A stretch of 49,183 nucleotides of DNA from Cyanobacteria bacterium M_surface_10_m1_298. Its GTDB lineage: Bacteria > Cyanobacteriota > Cyanobacteriia > PCC-6307 > Cyanobiaceae. Positions 8,465-17,111 of the stretch are shown piece after piece. Position 1 is the stretch's first letter; the number at the start of each line of letters is the position of its first letter. Both the position numbers and the translations under genes were made by a program. A model generated the notes under the pieces. The model was not told where the DNA came from and did no database searches. It worked only from the letters and a program-made list of their open reading frames with translations. The DNA lies in the NCBI GenBank assembly GCA_016882485.1, contig VGPT01000008.1, forward strand, positions 1 to 49,183. The letters are read 5' to 3'.

Positions 8465-10261
8465 TCAGCCTTTGCGTTGCTGCGCCCAAACCTGCAGCAC
8501 CCTGCGGGCCATGGGCAGCGCATGCACGGATCCACCACCAGGGGTGTTCTGGGCAAAGGCGACCACCACAATGTCGCCGTTGGGATAGGGGGCATAACAG
8601 GCGAACCAGGAGTGATCCGAACCTCCTGTGCTGTCTTCGGCCGTGCCTGTTTTCCCGGCCACAGCGGGGAGCTCCTTGGCCTCATTCATCCGATAGCCAG
8701 TGCCCTCCTGCACCACCTTGCGCAGGCCCCGTTGAATCGTGGCCAGGGTGGAGGGCTTGATGTCCACCTTGGTGCGGCGGGGCGGCACCGTCCAGTTCAA
8801 GCCGCGATCCACCAGGTGGGGGGTGATCAGATACCCACCATTGGCAAACACCGCGTAGGCACGGGCCAGCTGCAACGGGGTGACCTGCACCACCGACTGT
8901 CCGATTGACATGCTCGCCATGTCTTCGGGGATCCAGGGGGTCGTTCCGGGCTTCGCCCAGCCGCGGCCCTTCGCCGCCCAGACCTCATTCCCCACCAAAC
9001 CGGGACTCTCCTCGTAGCCGATCTCGATGCCGGTGGGCTGGGTAAAGCCCAGCTTCAGGGCAGCGTTGTAGAGCGGCATCGAGCCCGCTCCCACACCAAT
9101 CTGGTAATAGAAGGTGTTACTCGAAAAACGCAGGGCGTCCTCGTAGCCGATGCGGCCAAAGCCTGCCCCGTTGTGATCGGGGAAGCAGTGCCCGCCGTAG
9201 CGGATGCAGCCGAAGGTGTTCAACTTGGTGTTGGGCGGAAACTTGCCGCTTTCCATCCCCGCCATGGCCGTCACCGCCTTCCAGGTGCTGCCTGGGTCGT
9301 AGGCGTTCATCGCCCGGCTGAGCAGGGGCTTGGAGGGGGAGCTGAACAGGGCGTCGTATTCAGCCTGGGTGGTGACCTGCTTCGAAAAGAAGTTGGGATC
9401 GAAATTGGGGCGGCTGGCCATGGCCAAGATCGCGCCCGTCTTGGGATTGAGCGCCACGATCGCTCCGCCCCGCTTGTCCTTGAGGGCGTCCTCTGCAGCG
9501 CGCTGCAACTGCAGGTCGATGGTGAGCACCAGATCTTTGCCCGCCTTCGAGGGGCGATCTCCAAGGATGCGCTGGATCTCACCCATCGCATTGACCTCGA
9601 CCATCTGTCCGCCCCAGCTGCCTCGCAGGTGGGGTTCATAGGCCGCTTCCACTCCGATGCGGCCGATGCGATCGCGAATCTTGTAGCCCCGCTTCGCGAG
9701 GGACTTGTACTCCCCCTCCGTGATCGGCTGGGTGTAACCGAGGGCATGGGCGCCCAGCGAACCATGGGGGTAGCTGCGCACCACATCCAGATCGACCTGG
9801 GCTCCTCGCAGAGATGCGCTCTGTTCGCGGAAGCGCAGCACCTGCTCCGGGGAGAGGTTGCTGGCCAGCTCGATCCGGTATTCCTGCTTCCCTGGCCCCT
9901 GGCGTTTGCGCTGCTCTAGCTGCGACTCCGGCAGACTCAGCAAGCCACTGAGGCGCTGGCGCAACGCAGGCCAACTTCCGGGCGGCAGGTCCTTCGGCTG
10001 CAGATAGAGGCTGTAGATCAGACGGCTGGAGACCAGCACCTCCCCATGGCGATCGAGGATGCGCCCACGCACGGGGTTACGGGCCAGGAGGCGGATGCGG
10101 TTCTCATCAGCCCGGGCACGGTTCTCCTGACCCTGAAGCAACTGCAGCCAGCCGAGCCGCAGGAGCATCGCCGAAGCCAACGTCACCACCACGGCCAACA
10201 GCACAGCTGGCTGTCGTTGGGTTCCCGCCGTGCGGTGATGGGCGTGAGCGGCAAGCGCCAC
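8465..10261 (-). CDS. mrdA: Penicillin-binding protein 2 (class B transpeptidase)
   Basis: A 598-residue peptidoglycan transpeptidase with one N-terminal membrane anchor (about residues 19-41) and a periplasmic body. Family motifs are RNPVRGRILDRHG near 60, the active-site SxxK at Ser325-Lys328 (STWK), SxN at 380-382 and KTG at 537-539. The pattern and length fit PBP2, the elongation-specific partner of RodA. FtsI is the alternative class B enzyme, but the N-terminal ILDRHGEVL and GRIGVEAAYEPHLRG segments favour PBP2. It is the last gene of a minus-strand run and starts 5 bp after the hypothetical gene upstream. Confidence 0.9.
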   Translation of the reverse strand: MALAAHAHHRTAGTQRQPAVLLAVVVTLASAMLLRLGWLQLLQGQENRARADENRIRLLARNPVRGRILDRHGEVLVSSRLIYSLYLQPKDLPPGSWPALRQRLSGLLSLPESQLEQRKRQGPGKQEYRIELASNLSPEQVLRFREQSASLRGAQVDLDVVRSYPHGSLGAHALGYTQPITEGEYKSLAKRGYKIRDRIGRIGVEAAYEPHLRGSWGGQMVEVNAMGEIQRILGDRPSKAGKDLVLTIDLQLQRAAEDALKDKRGGAIVALNPKTGAILAMASRPNFDPNFFSKQVTTQAEYDALFSSPSKPLLSRAMNAYDPGSTWKAVTAMAGMESGKFPPNTKLNTFGCIRYGGHCFPDHNGAGFGRIGYEDALRFSSNTFYYQIGVGAGSMPLYNAALKLGFTQPTGIEIGYEESPGLVGNEVWAAKGRGWAKPGTTPWIPEDMASMSIGQSVVQVTPLQLARAYAVFANGGYLITPHLVDRGLNWTVPPRRTKVDIKPSTLATIQRGLRKVVQEGTGYRMNEAKELPAVAGKTGTAEDSTGGSDHSWFACYAPYPNGDIVVVAFAQNTPGGGSVHALPMARRVLQVWAQQRKG

Positions 10262-10266
10262 AGCGA

Positions 10267-10650
10267 TCAGCTCCCGCCCGGGAGCCGTTGCTCCAGCAAC
10301 GACAACCGTTCTGAGATCCGAGCCAGGCTCAACTGCAACTCGGCCCGATCGTCACTGGCGCCCTGGCTTGCTTCATCGCTCAGGCTCACCGCCATCGGAA
10401 TGTCTTTCACATCCACCTTCATCACTGGGTTACCGAGACCGGGCTGGAGGCGATCGAGACGTTCGCGCACCTGCCGGGCGGCGTCTTCGCCTTCCTCGCG
10501 GAGCTGCCCAAGGGGATCACCGCCCTGACCGAAGACATCCGCCACATCGCGAGCGCCGCCGCGCCTGGCCCGCTCCACCACCGCCAGGCCTACCGGCAGC
10601 ACGTCCTGCATCAGGGCGAGGCGCAGGCTGTCAAAGGGATCAGCGCCCAT
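10267..10650 (-). CDS. Hypothetical protein with C-terminal coiled coil
   Basis: The 127-residue product has a mixed N-terminal part beginning MGADPFDSLRLALMQDVLPVGLAV, a charged middle with many Arg and Glu residues, and a C-terminal heptad-like helix (LQLSLARISERLSLLEQRL). No signal peptide or membrane segment is evident. It lies 5 bp upstream of the penicillin-binding protein gene on the same strand, so the two are almost certainly cotranscribed. A link to cell-wall growth is only suggested by position. I do not recognise the family. Confidence 0.7.
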   Translation of the reverse strand: MGADPFDSLRLALMQDVLPVGLAVVERARRGGARDVADVFGQGGDPLGQLREEGEDAARQVRERLDRLQPGLGNPVMKVDVKDIPMAVSLSDEASQGASDDRAELQLSLARISERLSLLEQRLPGGS

Positions 10651-10710
10651 AGGGCAACCAGGCGGGGAACTTGAACTCAGTTTGGCGTCTGCGGCCAGAA
10701 ACGTGAGCGA

Positions 10711-11334
10711 TCAGGGAAGAACAGAGCCAGCGGGGCGCTCCACGGCGGGCTGCACAATCTGCTGACGACAGAACTGCTGTGATCCCCACCACCAGCCCGC
10801 ACCGACAGCGATCACCATCAGCGCGGAGGCAGGCAGCAGCGCCTGCCGGGTCACCGGCAGCACCATCCACTCAGCCCAATCCCGCAGCAGACGCTCCCGA
10901 TCGAAGCGGCGACGCTCACTGGCCTGCTTCTGCAGGCGGCGCTTCAAGGATTTGGCCACCCAGCGCTCAAAGGCGCGCTTCTTGGTAACCGCCATCTTCC
11001 GCTCCACCTCCAGCAACTGCCCTGGGGTGAGCTCAGGGTTGAAGGTGCTGATCAGTTCCAGGCTCTTGAGGAACATCTCAACAGCCCCATCCTTGACGGC
11101 GCGCTCGTCGTCCTGGAGCAGGTCCCAATCGAGCTCCGGATAGAAGCGCAGGCGGTTGGCCGAGATCTGATCCTCAGCCAGCTGACCCGGTTCCCGCAAC
11201 CAACGGTCGGTATTGGCGTCGAAGCGTCGCCAATAGAGAAACGGGTTGAGGTAGACGACCTTGCCAGCCAGATGAATGCTGTCCTGCTGCAGACGGCGCT
11301 GTAGCTGGAGGTCCTGCTGGGGGGCGGCAGTCAA
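10711..11334 (-). CDS. Hypothetical protein with C-terminal membrane helix
   Basis: From the TTG at 11334 the product is 207 residues. The N-terminal part has aromatic-rich sequence such as VYLNPFLYWRRFDANTD. The middle is a long basic alpha-helical region (KKRAFERWVAKSLKRRLQKQ). One membrane helix lies near the C terminus (about residues 165-185). The frame is open further to 11457, but that would overlap the end of guaA by 62 bp. AGGAG just ahead of the TTG supports the shorter start, although the spacing is only 2 nt. It follows guaA by 61 bp. The family is not recognised. Confidence 0.6.
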   Translation of the reverse strand: MTAAPQQDLQLQRRLQQDSIHLAGKVVYLNPFLYWRRFDANTDRWLREPGQLAEDQISANRLRFYPELDWDLLQDDERAVKDGAVEMFLKSLELISTFNPELTPGQLLEVERKMAVTKKRAFERWVAKSLKRRLQKQASERRRFDRERLLRDWAEWMVLPVTRQALLPASALMVIAVGAGWWWGSQQFCRQQIVQPAVERPAGSVLP

Positions 11335-11395
11335 GGCTCCTGGGCCGGGGCCCCGAGGGTAACGGAGTCCCTCGGTCGCCGCTAGCGCAAGGGGG

Positions 11396-12991
11396 CTACT
11401 CCCACTCAATCGTGCCCGGGGGCTTGCTCGTGATGTCCAGCACCACCCGGTTGACACCTTTCACCTCATTGACGATCCGGTTGGAGATCTTCTCCAGCAG
11501 GTCGTAGGGCAGGCGCGACCAGTCGGCCGTCATGCCGTCTTCCGAGGACACACAGCGGAGCACTACCGGGAAGGCATAGGTGCGCTTATCACCCATCACA
11601 CCGACGCTGCGCACCGGCAGCAGCACCGCAAAGGCCTGCCAGATCTCGTGATAAAGCCCAGCCGCCTTGATTTCTTCGCGCACGATCAGATCGGCATCGC
11701 GCAGGATGTCGAGCTTCTCGTCGGTCACCTCTCCGAGGATCCGAATCGCGAGGCCAGGGCCAGGGAAGGGGTGACGGCCAACGATTTCTTCGGGCAGCCC
11801 CAGGGTGCGGCCCACCTTGCGCACCTCATCCTTGAACAGGCGGCGCAGGGGTTCCACCAACTTGAACTGAAGATCCTTCGGCAGACCACCCACGTTGTGG
11901 TGGCTCTTGATCTTCACGGCCACCCGTTCGCCGGTCTTGGGATCGACGTTGGTGCCGGCGCTTTCGATCACATCGGGATAGAGGGTGCCCTGGGCGAGGT
12001 AGTCGAAGGGTCCAAGCCGCTTGCTTTCCTCTTCAAAGACGCGAATGAACTCGGTGCCGATCAGCTTGCGCTTCTCCTCAGGATCGGTGACACCGTCGAG
12101 TTTGTTGATGAACCGTTCCCGGGCGTTGATGTATTCCACATTGATGTGGAATCGCTTGTCGAAGAACTCCACCAGAAACTCGGGCTCACCCTTCCGCATG
12201 AAGCCCTGGTCGATGAACATGCAGGTGAGCTGATCACCGATCGCCTTGTGCAACAAGAAGGCGAGGGTGGAGGAATCCACGCCTCCTGAGAGGGCCAGCA
12301 GCACACGTTTGTCACCGACCTGCCGGCGCACGTCCGCCACCGCCTCATCGATGAAGGCGGCCGTGGTCCAATCCGGCAGACAACCGCACACGTGGTAGAC
12401 GAAGTTGCGGATCAGGGCCATGCCGCAGCTGGAATGCACCACCTCCGGGTGGAACTGCACGCCATAGAGCCGGCGCTCGTGATGGGCAACGGCCGCTTCT
12501 GGAGTGTTATCGGTGTGGGCCAGGCGTACAAAACCTGCGGGCAACCGCTCCACCGAGTCGCCATGACTCATCCACATCGTCGAGCCTTCGTCGACGTTGG
12601 TCAGCAGATCGGTGGGATCGTCGACATACAGCGGGGCCTTGCCGTATTCCGCGCGGCCAGCGGCCACCACGGAGCCTCCCAGCTGCTGCACCATCAGCTG
12701 CATGCCGTAGCAGACCCCGAGCACCGGAATACCGAGATCCCAGATCTCCGGGTCACAGACCGGCGCGTGCTCGGCGTACACCGAACTGGGGCCGCCGCTG
12801 AGGATGATTCCCTTGGGGTTGATCGCCTTGAGTTCCGCCGCTGTGGTGCTGTATCCCATCACCAGGGAATAGACCTCGGTCTCCCTCACCCGCCGGGCGA
12901 TCAGTTCGGAATATTGCGAGCCGAAATCAAGGATCACAATCGCTGGATGGCGATTGGTTTCACCAATGGCAGTGGGGGTCACGTCTGACAT
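11396..12991 (-). CDS. guaA: GMP synthase (glutamine-hydrolysing)
   Basis: GuaA converts XMP, ATP and glutamine to GMP. The 531-residue protein has a class I glutamine amidotransferase domain with Cys94 (GVCYGMQL), His181 and Glu183 (QFHPEVVHS). The ATP-pyrophosphatase domain follows with the P-loop SGGVDS at 235-240. The C-terminal dimerisation domain ends with KPPGTIEWE, the conserved family end. Length is normal. It lies between cbiD and a hypothetical gene in a minus-strand run with gaps of about 46-61 bp. Confidence 0.98.
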   Translation of the reverse strand: MSDVTPTAIGETNRHPAIVILDFGSQYSELIARRVRETEVYSLVMGYSTTAAELKAINPKGIILSGGPSSVYAEHAPVCDPEIWDLGIPVLGVCYGMQLMVQQLGGSVVAAGRAEYGKAPLYVDDPTDLLTNVDEGSTMWMSHGDSVERLPAGFVRLAHTDNTPEAAVAHHERRLYGVQFHPEVVHSSCGMALIRNFVYHVCGCLPDWTTAAFIDEAVADVRRQVGDKRVLLALSGGVDSSTLAFLLHKAIGDQLTCMFIDQGFMRKGEPEFLVEFFDKRFHINVEYINARERFINKLDGVTDPEEKRKLIGTEFIRVFEEESKRLGPFDYLAQGTLYPDVIESAGTNVDPKTGERVAVKIKSHHNVGGLPKDLQFKLVEPLRRLFKDEVRKVGRTLGLPEEIVGRHPFPGPGLAIRILGEVTDEKLDILRDADLIVREEIKAAGLYHEIWQAFAVLLPVRSVGVMGDKRTYAFPVVLRCVSSEDGMTADWSRLPYDLLEKISNRIVNEVKGVNRVVLDITSKPPGTIEWE

Positions 12992-13037
12992 GAAGCGGCC
13001 AGCAGCTGTGGCCTGGGCGTTGACTTCACCCTAGATC

Positions 13038-14150
13038 TCAGGCCCGAAAGGCCTGCAGCAACTGATGCCCCTCTGGGCCGCAGGCGCTGATCTGTCGGGA
13101 TCGATCAAACAGCACCGCCCCCAGCTGCAGGGGGCGCTCGCTGTGGCGGGCCAAATACTGCGTTGAACGTTGCTCAACCACCGCGGCCACCTGCTGCTGG
13201 AGGGCGGAGGCCGCCGCCGGGTCCTGCTCCGCCAGGGCGCTGAGGGCACGATCCACGCTCGGCGCTGCAGCCAGGGCACGCACCTGCTCTAACGGCAGCC
13301 CAAGCAGAGCCGCCTGAGCCGCCAAAATTTCCAGGCGGCCATCCGCCAGATGGTGGTGGGTGTGGAAGATGCCACCCGCCAACTTGATCAACTTGCCCTG
13401 GTAGCCAAACAACAGCAACCGTTGAACGCCGGCTTCGGCGGCAGCCACCAACAGAGGTCCGATCCAGTTGCCGGTTTTGAGAAGCAGAGCCTCGGGGAGC
13501 CCCAGGCGAGGGGCCAGCTCAAGGCCGTTCTCACCGATCACCAGGATCAGATCCCCTCGCCAACCGGGTGCCGCGACCCGACGCCCCAACTCCTCGCGGG
13601 CCGCAGCCAATTGATCCGGAGCCGCACTGTGCTGCACCAGGGCCTGGGTCCCGATCAGGGCCAAGCCATCCACCACCCCGAACGCAGCATTGCTGGTGCG
13701 CTCGGCCAACACCCGGCCGCCGGGCAAGGTCAACGTGAGCCGCAGCCCCTGCTGGAGGGGAACCAGAGGGCGCAGGTTCTGCTCCAGCAACGCGCGGGCA
13801 TAGGCCGAGAGGCAGGCCTGGCCAGTGTCCTCGATCACACCGACCCCCTCGCCGGGCTCCAGCTGCAACCAAACGCCGTCGGGCTCCAACTGCGACCAAC
13901 TGGCCTCCACCCAGATCGGCAGCCCCCGGGTGAGATCCAGCAGTTCTCCGGGATCGCAACGGGTCATGGCCAGGGCGCGGCCAGGCCCCAGACAGGCAGC
14001 CGCCACCACGGGGATGGGCGTCTCTGTGGCATCGCCCAGCTGCAGACGCAAGCGCGCGTGGGGGTCGAACGGCTGGCCGTTCAACTGATGCACCGCGGCC
14101 ACGGCCGCCGCCGCCGCCCACACCGGCAGGGTGTAGCCGCTGTCAGCCAT
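13038..14150 (-). CDS. cbiD: Cobalt-precorrin-5B C1-methyltransferase
   Basis: CbiD methylates C1 of the corrin ring in the anaerobic (early cobalt) cobamide pathway. The 370-residue protein contains the family segments GYTLPVWAAAAAVAA, ERTSNAAFGVVDGLALIGT, GNWIGPLL and FGYQGKLIKLAGGIFHTHHH. The His-rich FHTHHH stretch is well conserved in the family. It is the only cobalamin gene in the window, and I see no cobalamin riboswitch ahead of it. It starts opposite the aminotransferase gene and precedes guaA by 46 bp. Confidence 0.93.
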   Translation of the reverse strand: MADSGYTLPVWAAAAAVAAVHQLNGQPFDPHARLRLQLGDATETPIPVVAAACLGPGRALAMTRCDPGELLDLTRGLPIWVEASWSQLEPDGVWLQLEPGEGVGVIEDTGQACLSAYARALLEQNLRPLVPLQQGLRLTLTLPGGRVLAERTSNAAFGVVDGLALIGTQALVQHSAAPDQLAAAREELGRRVAAPGWRGDLILVIGENGLELAPRLGLPEALLLKTGNWIGPLLVAAAEAGVQRLLLFGYQGKLIKLAGGIFHTHHHLADGRLEILAAQAALLGLPLEQVRALAAAPSVDRALSALAEQDPAAASALQQQVAAVVEQRSTQYLARHSERPLQLGAVLFDRSRQISACGPEGHQLLQAFRA

Positions 14151-14250
14151 GACGGAATGGGGCGGGCGGGGGTCCGTTTTTTATGTTGGTCGATTGCGCT
14201 GCTGGGTCACCGGTCAGCGATCGCCTCTTCATCGCCCCAGTCGCTCCACC

Positions 14251-15402
14251 ATGCAGGACAAGCTCACCCTGATGATCCCCGGCCCCACCCCCGTGCCGGA
14301 GACTGTCCTGCAGGCGATGGGACGCCACCCCATCGGCCACCGCAGCGCTGACTTCCAGAAGATCGTTGAGCGCACGACGGCGCAGCTCAAGTGGCTGCAC
14401 CAAACCAGCAACGACGTGTTGGTGATCACCGGGAGCGGCACCGCCGCGATGGAAGCCGGGATCATCAACGTGCTGAGCAAGGGCGACAAAGTGCTCTGCG
14501 GCGACAACGGAAAGTTCGGCGAGCGCTGGGTCAAGGTGGCCCAGGCCTACGGCCTGGACGTGCAGGTGATCAAGGCGGAATGGGGCCAGCCCCTCGACCC
14601 GGAAGCCTTCCGTGCCGCCCTGGAAGCCGACAGCGCTAAGGCGATCAAGGCCGTGATCCTGACCCACTCGGAAACCTCCACGGGCGTGATCAACGACCTG
14701 GAGGCGATCGCCAAGCACGTCAAAGCCCACGGCACCGCTCTCACCATCGCCGACTGCGTCACCAGCCTCGGCGCCTGCAACGTGCCGATGGATGCCTGGG
14801 GGATCGACGTGATCGGATCCGGTTCCCAGAAGGGTTACATGATGCCTCCGGGCCTGGCCTTTGTGGCCATGAGCGAACGGGCCTGGGAGGCCTACGGCCG
14901 CTCTGATCTGCCGAAGTTCTATTTGGACCTGGGCAAGTACCGCAAATCAGCCCACGCCAACAGCAACCCCTTCACCCCGGCGATCAACCTCTACTTCGCC
15001 CTCGAGGCAGCGCTGGAGATGATGCAGAGCGAAGGCCTTGACGCGATCTTTGCCCGCCATGCCCGCCACCGTGCTGCCGCCCAGGCCGGCATGAAAGCGA
15101 TCGGGCTGCCTCTGTATGCCGCAGAGGGCTACGGAAGCCCGGCGATCACGGCCGTCGCCCCCGCTGGAATCGATGCCGAAACCCTGCGCAAAAAGGTCAA
15201 GGACCGCTTCGACATCCTGCTGGCCGGTGGCCAGGACCACCTCAAAGGCAAGGTGTTCCGCATCGGCCACCTGGGCTTTGTCTGCGATCGCGACGTGCTG
15301 ACCGCGGTGGCCGCGATCGAAGCCACCCTCCAGGAGCTTGGACTGCACCAAGGCACTCCAGGCGCCGGTGTGGCAGCGTGCGCCGCCGCCCTGGCCGGCT
15401 GA
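14251..15402 (+). CDS. PLP-dependent class V aminotransferase (serine/alanine-glyoxylate type)
   Basis: The 383-residue protein is a fold-type I PLP enzyme of class V, close to alanine-glyoxylate and serine-pyruvate aminotransferases. Visible motifs are MIPGPTPVP at the N terminus, GSGTAAMEAGI for cofactor phosphate binding, the ADCVTSLGA Asp that contacts the pyridine nitrogen, and Lys194 in GSGSQKGYMMPPG as the Schiff-base lysine. In older picocyanobacterial annotation such genes were called soluble hydrogenase small subunit, a name not supported by these motifs. A role in photorespiratory glyoxylate-to-glycine conversion is plausible. ATG 14251 is chosen because the conserved region begins directly after it. 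Confidence 0.9.
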   Translation: MQDKLTLMIPGPTPVPETVLQAMGRHPIGHRSADFQKIVERTTAQLKWLHQTSNDVLVITGSGTAAMEAGIINVLSKGDKVLCGDNGKFGERWVKVAQAYGLDVQVIKAEWGQPLDPEAFRAALEADSAKAIKAVILTHSETSTGVINDLEAIAKHVKAHGTALTIADCVTSLGACNVPMDAWGIDVIGSGSQKGYMMPPGLAFVAMSERAWEAYGRSDLPKFYLDLGKYRKSAHANSNPFTPAINLYFALEAALEMMQSEGLDAIFARHARHRAAAQAGMKAIGLPLYAAEGYGSPAITAVAPAGIDAETLRKKVKDRFDILLAGGQDHLKGKVFRIGHLGFVCDRDVLTAVAAIEATLQELGLHQGTPGAGVAACAAALAG

Positions 15403-15421
15403 ACCAAGGCAAGGCAACCTG

Positions 15422-15453
15422 GCAAGGATCCGTCTGTCGGGCGGATCCCTTGC
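15422..15453 (+). terminator. Stem-loop after the aminotransferase gene
   Basis: GCAAGGATCCG (15422-15432) pairs with CGGATCCCTTGC (15442-15453), leaving one bulged C and a 9-nt loop. It lies 20 nt after the aminotransferase stop. Only a weak T-run follows (TAGGGTTT), so it could be a terminator or just a 3'-end-stabilising hairpin. Confidence 0.5.
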
Positions 15454-15508
15454 TAGGGTTTGCGCAACAAGAAACAACCAAGACTTAGCGGCTGTTCTTG
15501 TTACTTTG

Positions 15509-15579
15509 CGGGTGTAATTCAGTGGTAGAATGTCAGCTTCCCAAGCTGAACGTCGCCGGTTCGAGCCCGGTCACCCGCT
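15509..15579 (+). tRNA. tRNA-Gly (anticodon CCC)
   Basis: A complete cloverleaf can be drawn. The 7-bp acceptor stem is GCGGGTG with CACCCGC, the discriminator is T, and the D arm contains TTCAGTGGTAGAA. The anticodon stem TCAGC/GCTGA holds the loop TTCCCAA, giving anticodon CCC (reads GGG). The T arm is CCGGTTCGAGCCCGG. CCA is not encoded, as is usual in cyanobacteria. Confidence 0.95.
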
Positions 15580-15591
15580 TCCGTTCTTATC

Positions 15592-15612
15592 GATCAAGCC
15601 CGGGGCTTGATC
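15592..15612. repeat. Perfect 10-bp inverted repeat after tRNA-Gly
   Basis: GATCAAGCCC (15592-15601) and GGGCTTGATC (15603-15612) are separated by a single G. The repeat lies 12 nt past the tRNA-Gly 3' end and contains the stop codon of the convergent small gene. No T-run follows on either strand. It may act as a bidirectional 3'-end hairpin. Confidence 0.6.
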
Positions 15613-15803
15613 AGCTGCAACACCTGGGGTCCCACGCTCCCAGCGCGGCGTTCACAGTCCAGAGCGCGCAAGATCTCGCGAGCCGATTCGGCAACGTGAC
15701 CATTGCATGCAGCCTCTTGGGCAGCGGCTTCAAATGCAGCCGCTGCTTTCAGTAAGTCTTCGCGTCGCACGGCGACAGTGGCCGCAGAATCGCCGGCTCG
15801 CAT
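15594..15803 (-). CDS. Hypothetical small alpha-helical protein
   Basis: The 69-residue product starts at ATG 15803 and is largely helical and Ala-rich (LLKAAAAFEAAAQEAACNG, AREILRALDCERR). Its C terminus lies in the inverted repeat next to tRNA-Gly. No signal peptide, membrane helix or known motif is visible. Support for a real gene is moderate: an ATG start, a clean fit between tRNA-Gly and the next gene, and no competing frame with better features. It is the last of three small minus-strand genes. Confidence 0.5.
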   Translation of the reverse strand: MRAGDSAATVAVRREDLLKAAAAFEAAAQEAACNGHVAESAREILRALDCERRAGSVGPQVLQLIKPRA

Positions 15804-15893
15804 GTATTGATTGTTCTCGTTGGTCGACTCTAACGGTCACACCGATCTGAGCTGGCCAAATAGGTCAGCATTAAGACACCGATGCCGAAGGAT

Positions 15894-16109
15894 TCAGGTG
15901 CCAGGTTCCTCGCGGTTCCCGCCGAGGGCTGCGATCTGATCCCTGAGGTGCTGCACCTTCTGGGCATCGCCACGGGTCATGGCCACGGCCAAGGCAAACT
16001 CAAGTTTCTCGAGCTGGTGACCGCCCTCAGCGAAGGCGCGCTGCTGGCAAGCCGGAGTTCCTGCGGGTGCCACGACAGGGGCGGGACGATGGCTGTTGGT
16101 GAAGGCCAT
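15894..16109 (-). CDS. Hypothetical small protein
   Basis: From ATG 16109 the product is 71 residues. It has a short variable N terminus (MAFTNSHRPAPVVAPAGT) and then a helical segment with Cys near position 20 (TPACQQRAFAEGGHQLEKLEF). It ends with a helix that includes TRGDAQKVQHLRDQIAALGG. The frame extends to 16166 but the extra residues are Arg-rich and shadow-like, so the shorter start is preferred. The family is unknown to me, though the composition looks like a conserved picocyanobacterial protein. It begins 38 bp after the gene upstream. Confidence 0.6.
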   Translation of the reverse strand: MAFTNSHRPAPVVAPAGTPACQQRAFAEGGHQLEKLEFALAVAMTRGDAQKVQHLRDQIAALGGNREEPGT

Positions 16110-16146
16110 GGTTCGCTTTCTTCCCATTGTGGCAAGCGCGCAAGCC

Positions 16147-16419
16147 CTACGCAGCCAGCGGCTCATCCTCGTGAGGATTCACGAACCCAGAGGGCTCCTC
16201 CAGCAGGTTGCGGCAATCAGCCAACAGGCTGGCCACGTGGTCGAGGCGCAGGAGCTGCTCAGGATCAGGGGGTTCAGCACTGCTGACCTGATCCAGTTGC
16301 AATTCCAACGACCCCAGGCGTTGCTCCAGTTTCACCAGACGCTGGGACAGCGCAGAGACGGTTTGCGCCAGGTCTTCTGTGGTGCGGGTGATCCGGAAGG
16401 ACACCGACTCGCCGGCCAT
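16147..16419 (-). CDS. Hypothetical small coiled-coil protein
   Basis: The 90-residue product (ATG 16419) begins MAGESVSFRITRTTEDLAQ and continues with heptad-like leucines (LSQRLVKLEQRLGSLELQLDQV). A second helix, LLRLDHVASLLADCRNLLEE, follows, and the tail is acidic. A TTG two codons upstream is the only alternative start. Coiled-coil dimerisation is likely. No function can be assigned. It diverges from the AbrB-type membrane gene, with 98 bp between the two starts. Confidence 0.6.
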   Translation of the reverse strand: MAGESVSFRITRTTEDLAQTVSALSQRLVKLEQRLGSLELQLDQVSSAEPPDPEQLLRLDHVASLLADCRNLLEEPSGFVNPHEDEPLAA

Positions 16420-16517
16420 GAACAACGTTCAACTGGCCCGATGACACCACAGCCACCGGCTCTTCTCAAGGGCCGCGGGCCAAGCAAACTTGTTCCTGCC
16501 CCCACAGCCCCACGCCA

Positions 16518-17042
16518 ATGCCCGCCAGCTTGCACCTGCTGGCCTACCTGCTGGCCGGCCTGACGGGGGGATTGCTGGCCCTGCGCACGGGCATCCCAGC
16601 CGCACCTCTGGCGGGAGCCATCCTGGGAGCTGCCCTTCTGAGCGTGAGCGGCAAGCTGACCGTGGCCGAGTGGCCCAGCGGAACCCGCACGGCGCTGGAG
16701 ATCGGCATCGGCACCGTGATCGGCACGGGGCTCACAGGTGCAGCCCTCGGGGAGCTCCGTCAGCTCTGGAAACCCGCTCTATTGATCACGCTCACCCTGG
16801 TGATGACAGGGCTGGTGGTGGGACTGTGGTGCAGTCGCCTGCTGGGCATGGATCCGCTGGTCGCCCTGCTGGGGGCCGCACCCGGGGGCATTAGCGGCAT
16901 GAGTTTGGTAGGAGCCGAATTTGGCGTGGGCGCCGCCGTAGCCGCTCTGCATGCCGTGCGCTTGATCACCGTGCTGCTGGTGCTTCCCCTGGCGGTCCGC
17001 GTGCTGCTGGGACACGGCAACCTGCCGCCGCCAGCGGCGTAA
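16518..17042 (+). CDS. AbrB-type membrane protein (single-repeat)
   Basis: The 174-residue, very hydrophobic product has about five to six membrane helices. It carries the sequence pattern of the AbrB/ammonia-monooxygenase-like membrane domain: GIPAAPLAGAILGA near the N terminus, and LGAAPGGISGMSLVGAEFG in the second half, whose APGG and M-x-L-x-G-A motif recurs in that family. Full-length members usually hold two such repeats in about 350 residues. This protein has only one, so it may work as a dimer. It is unrelated to the DNA-binding AbrB fold. Substrate and role are unknown. Confidence 0.75.
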   Translation: MPASLHLLAYLLAGLTGGLLALRTGIPAAPLAGAILGAALLSVSGKLTVAEWPSGTRTALEIGIGTVIGTGLTGAALGELRQLWKPALLITLTLVMTGLVVGLWCSRLLGMDPLVALLGAAPGGISGMSLVGAEFGVGAAVAALHAVRLITVLLVLPLAVRVLLGHGNLPPPAA

Positions 17043-17111
17043 CCGGAGCACTGGATCCCAGCAACAACGATCGATACGGTGGGTCACCAACTGAGATTCC
17101 CTTCGTTTCGA

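Noticed and set aside
13350-14351. Long plus-strand frame over cbiD
   Set aside because: It is a GC-rich shadow of the cbiD frame, rich in Gln, Arg and Pro, and it extends into the aminotransferase start.
15498-15755. ORF spanning tRNA-Gly
   Set aside because: Its first third is the tRNA gene itself, and the rest is antisense to a small gene.
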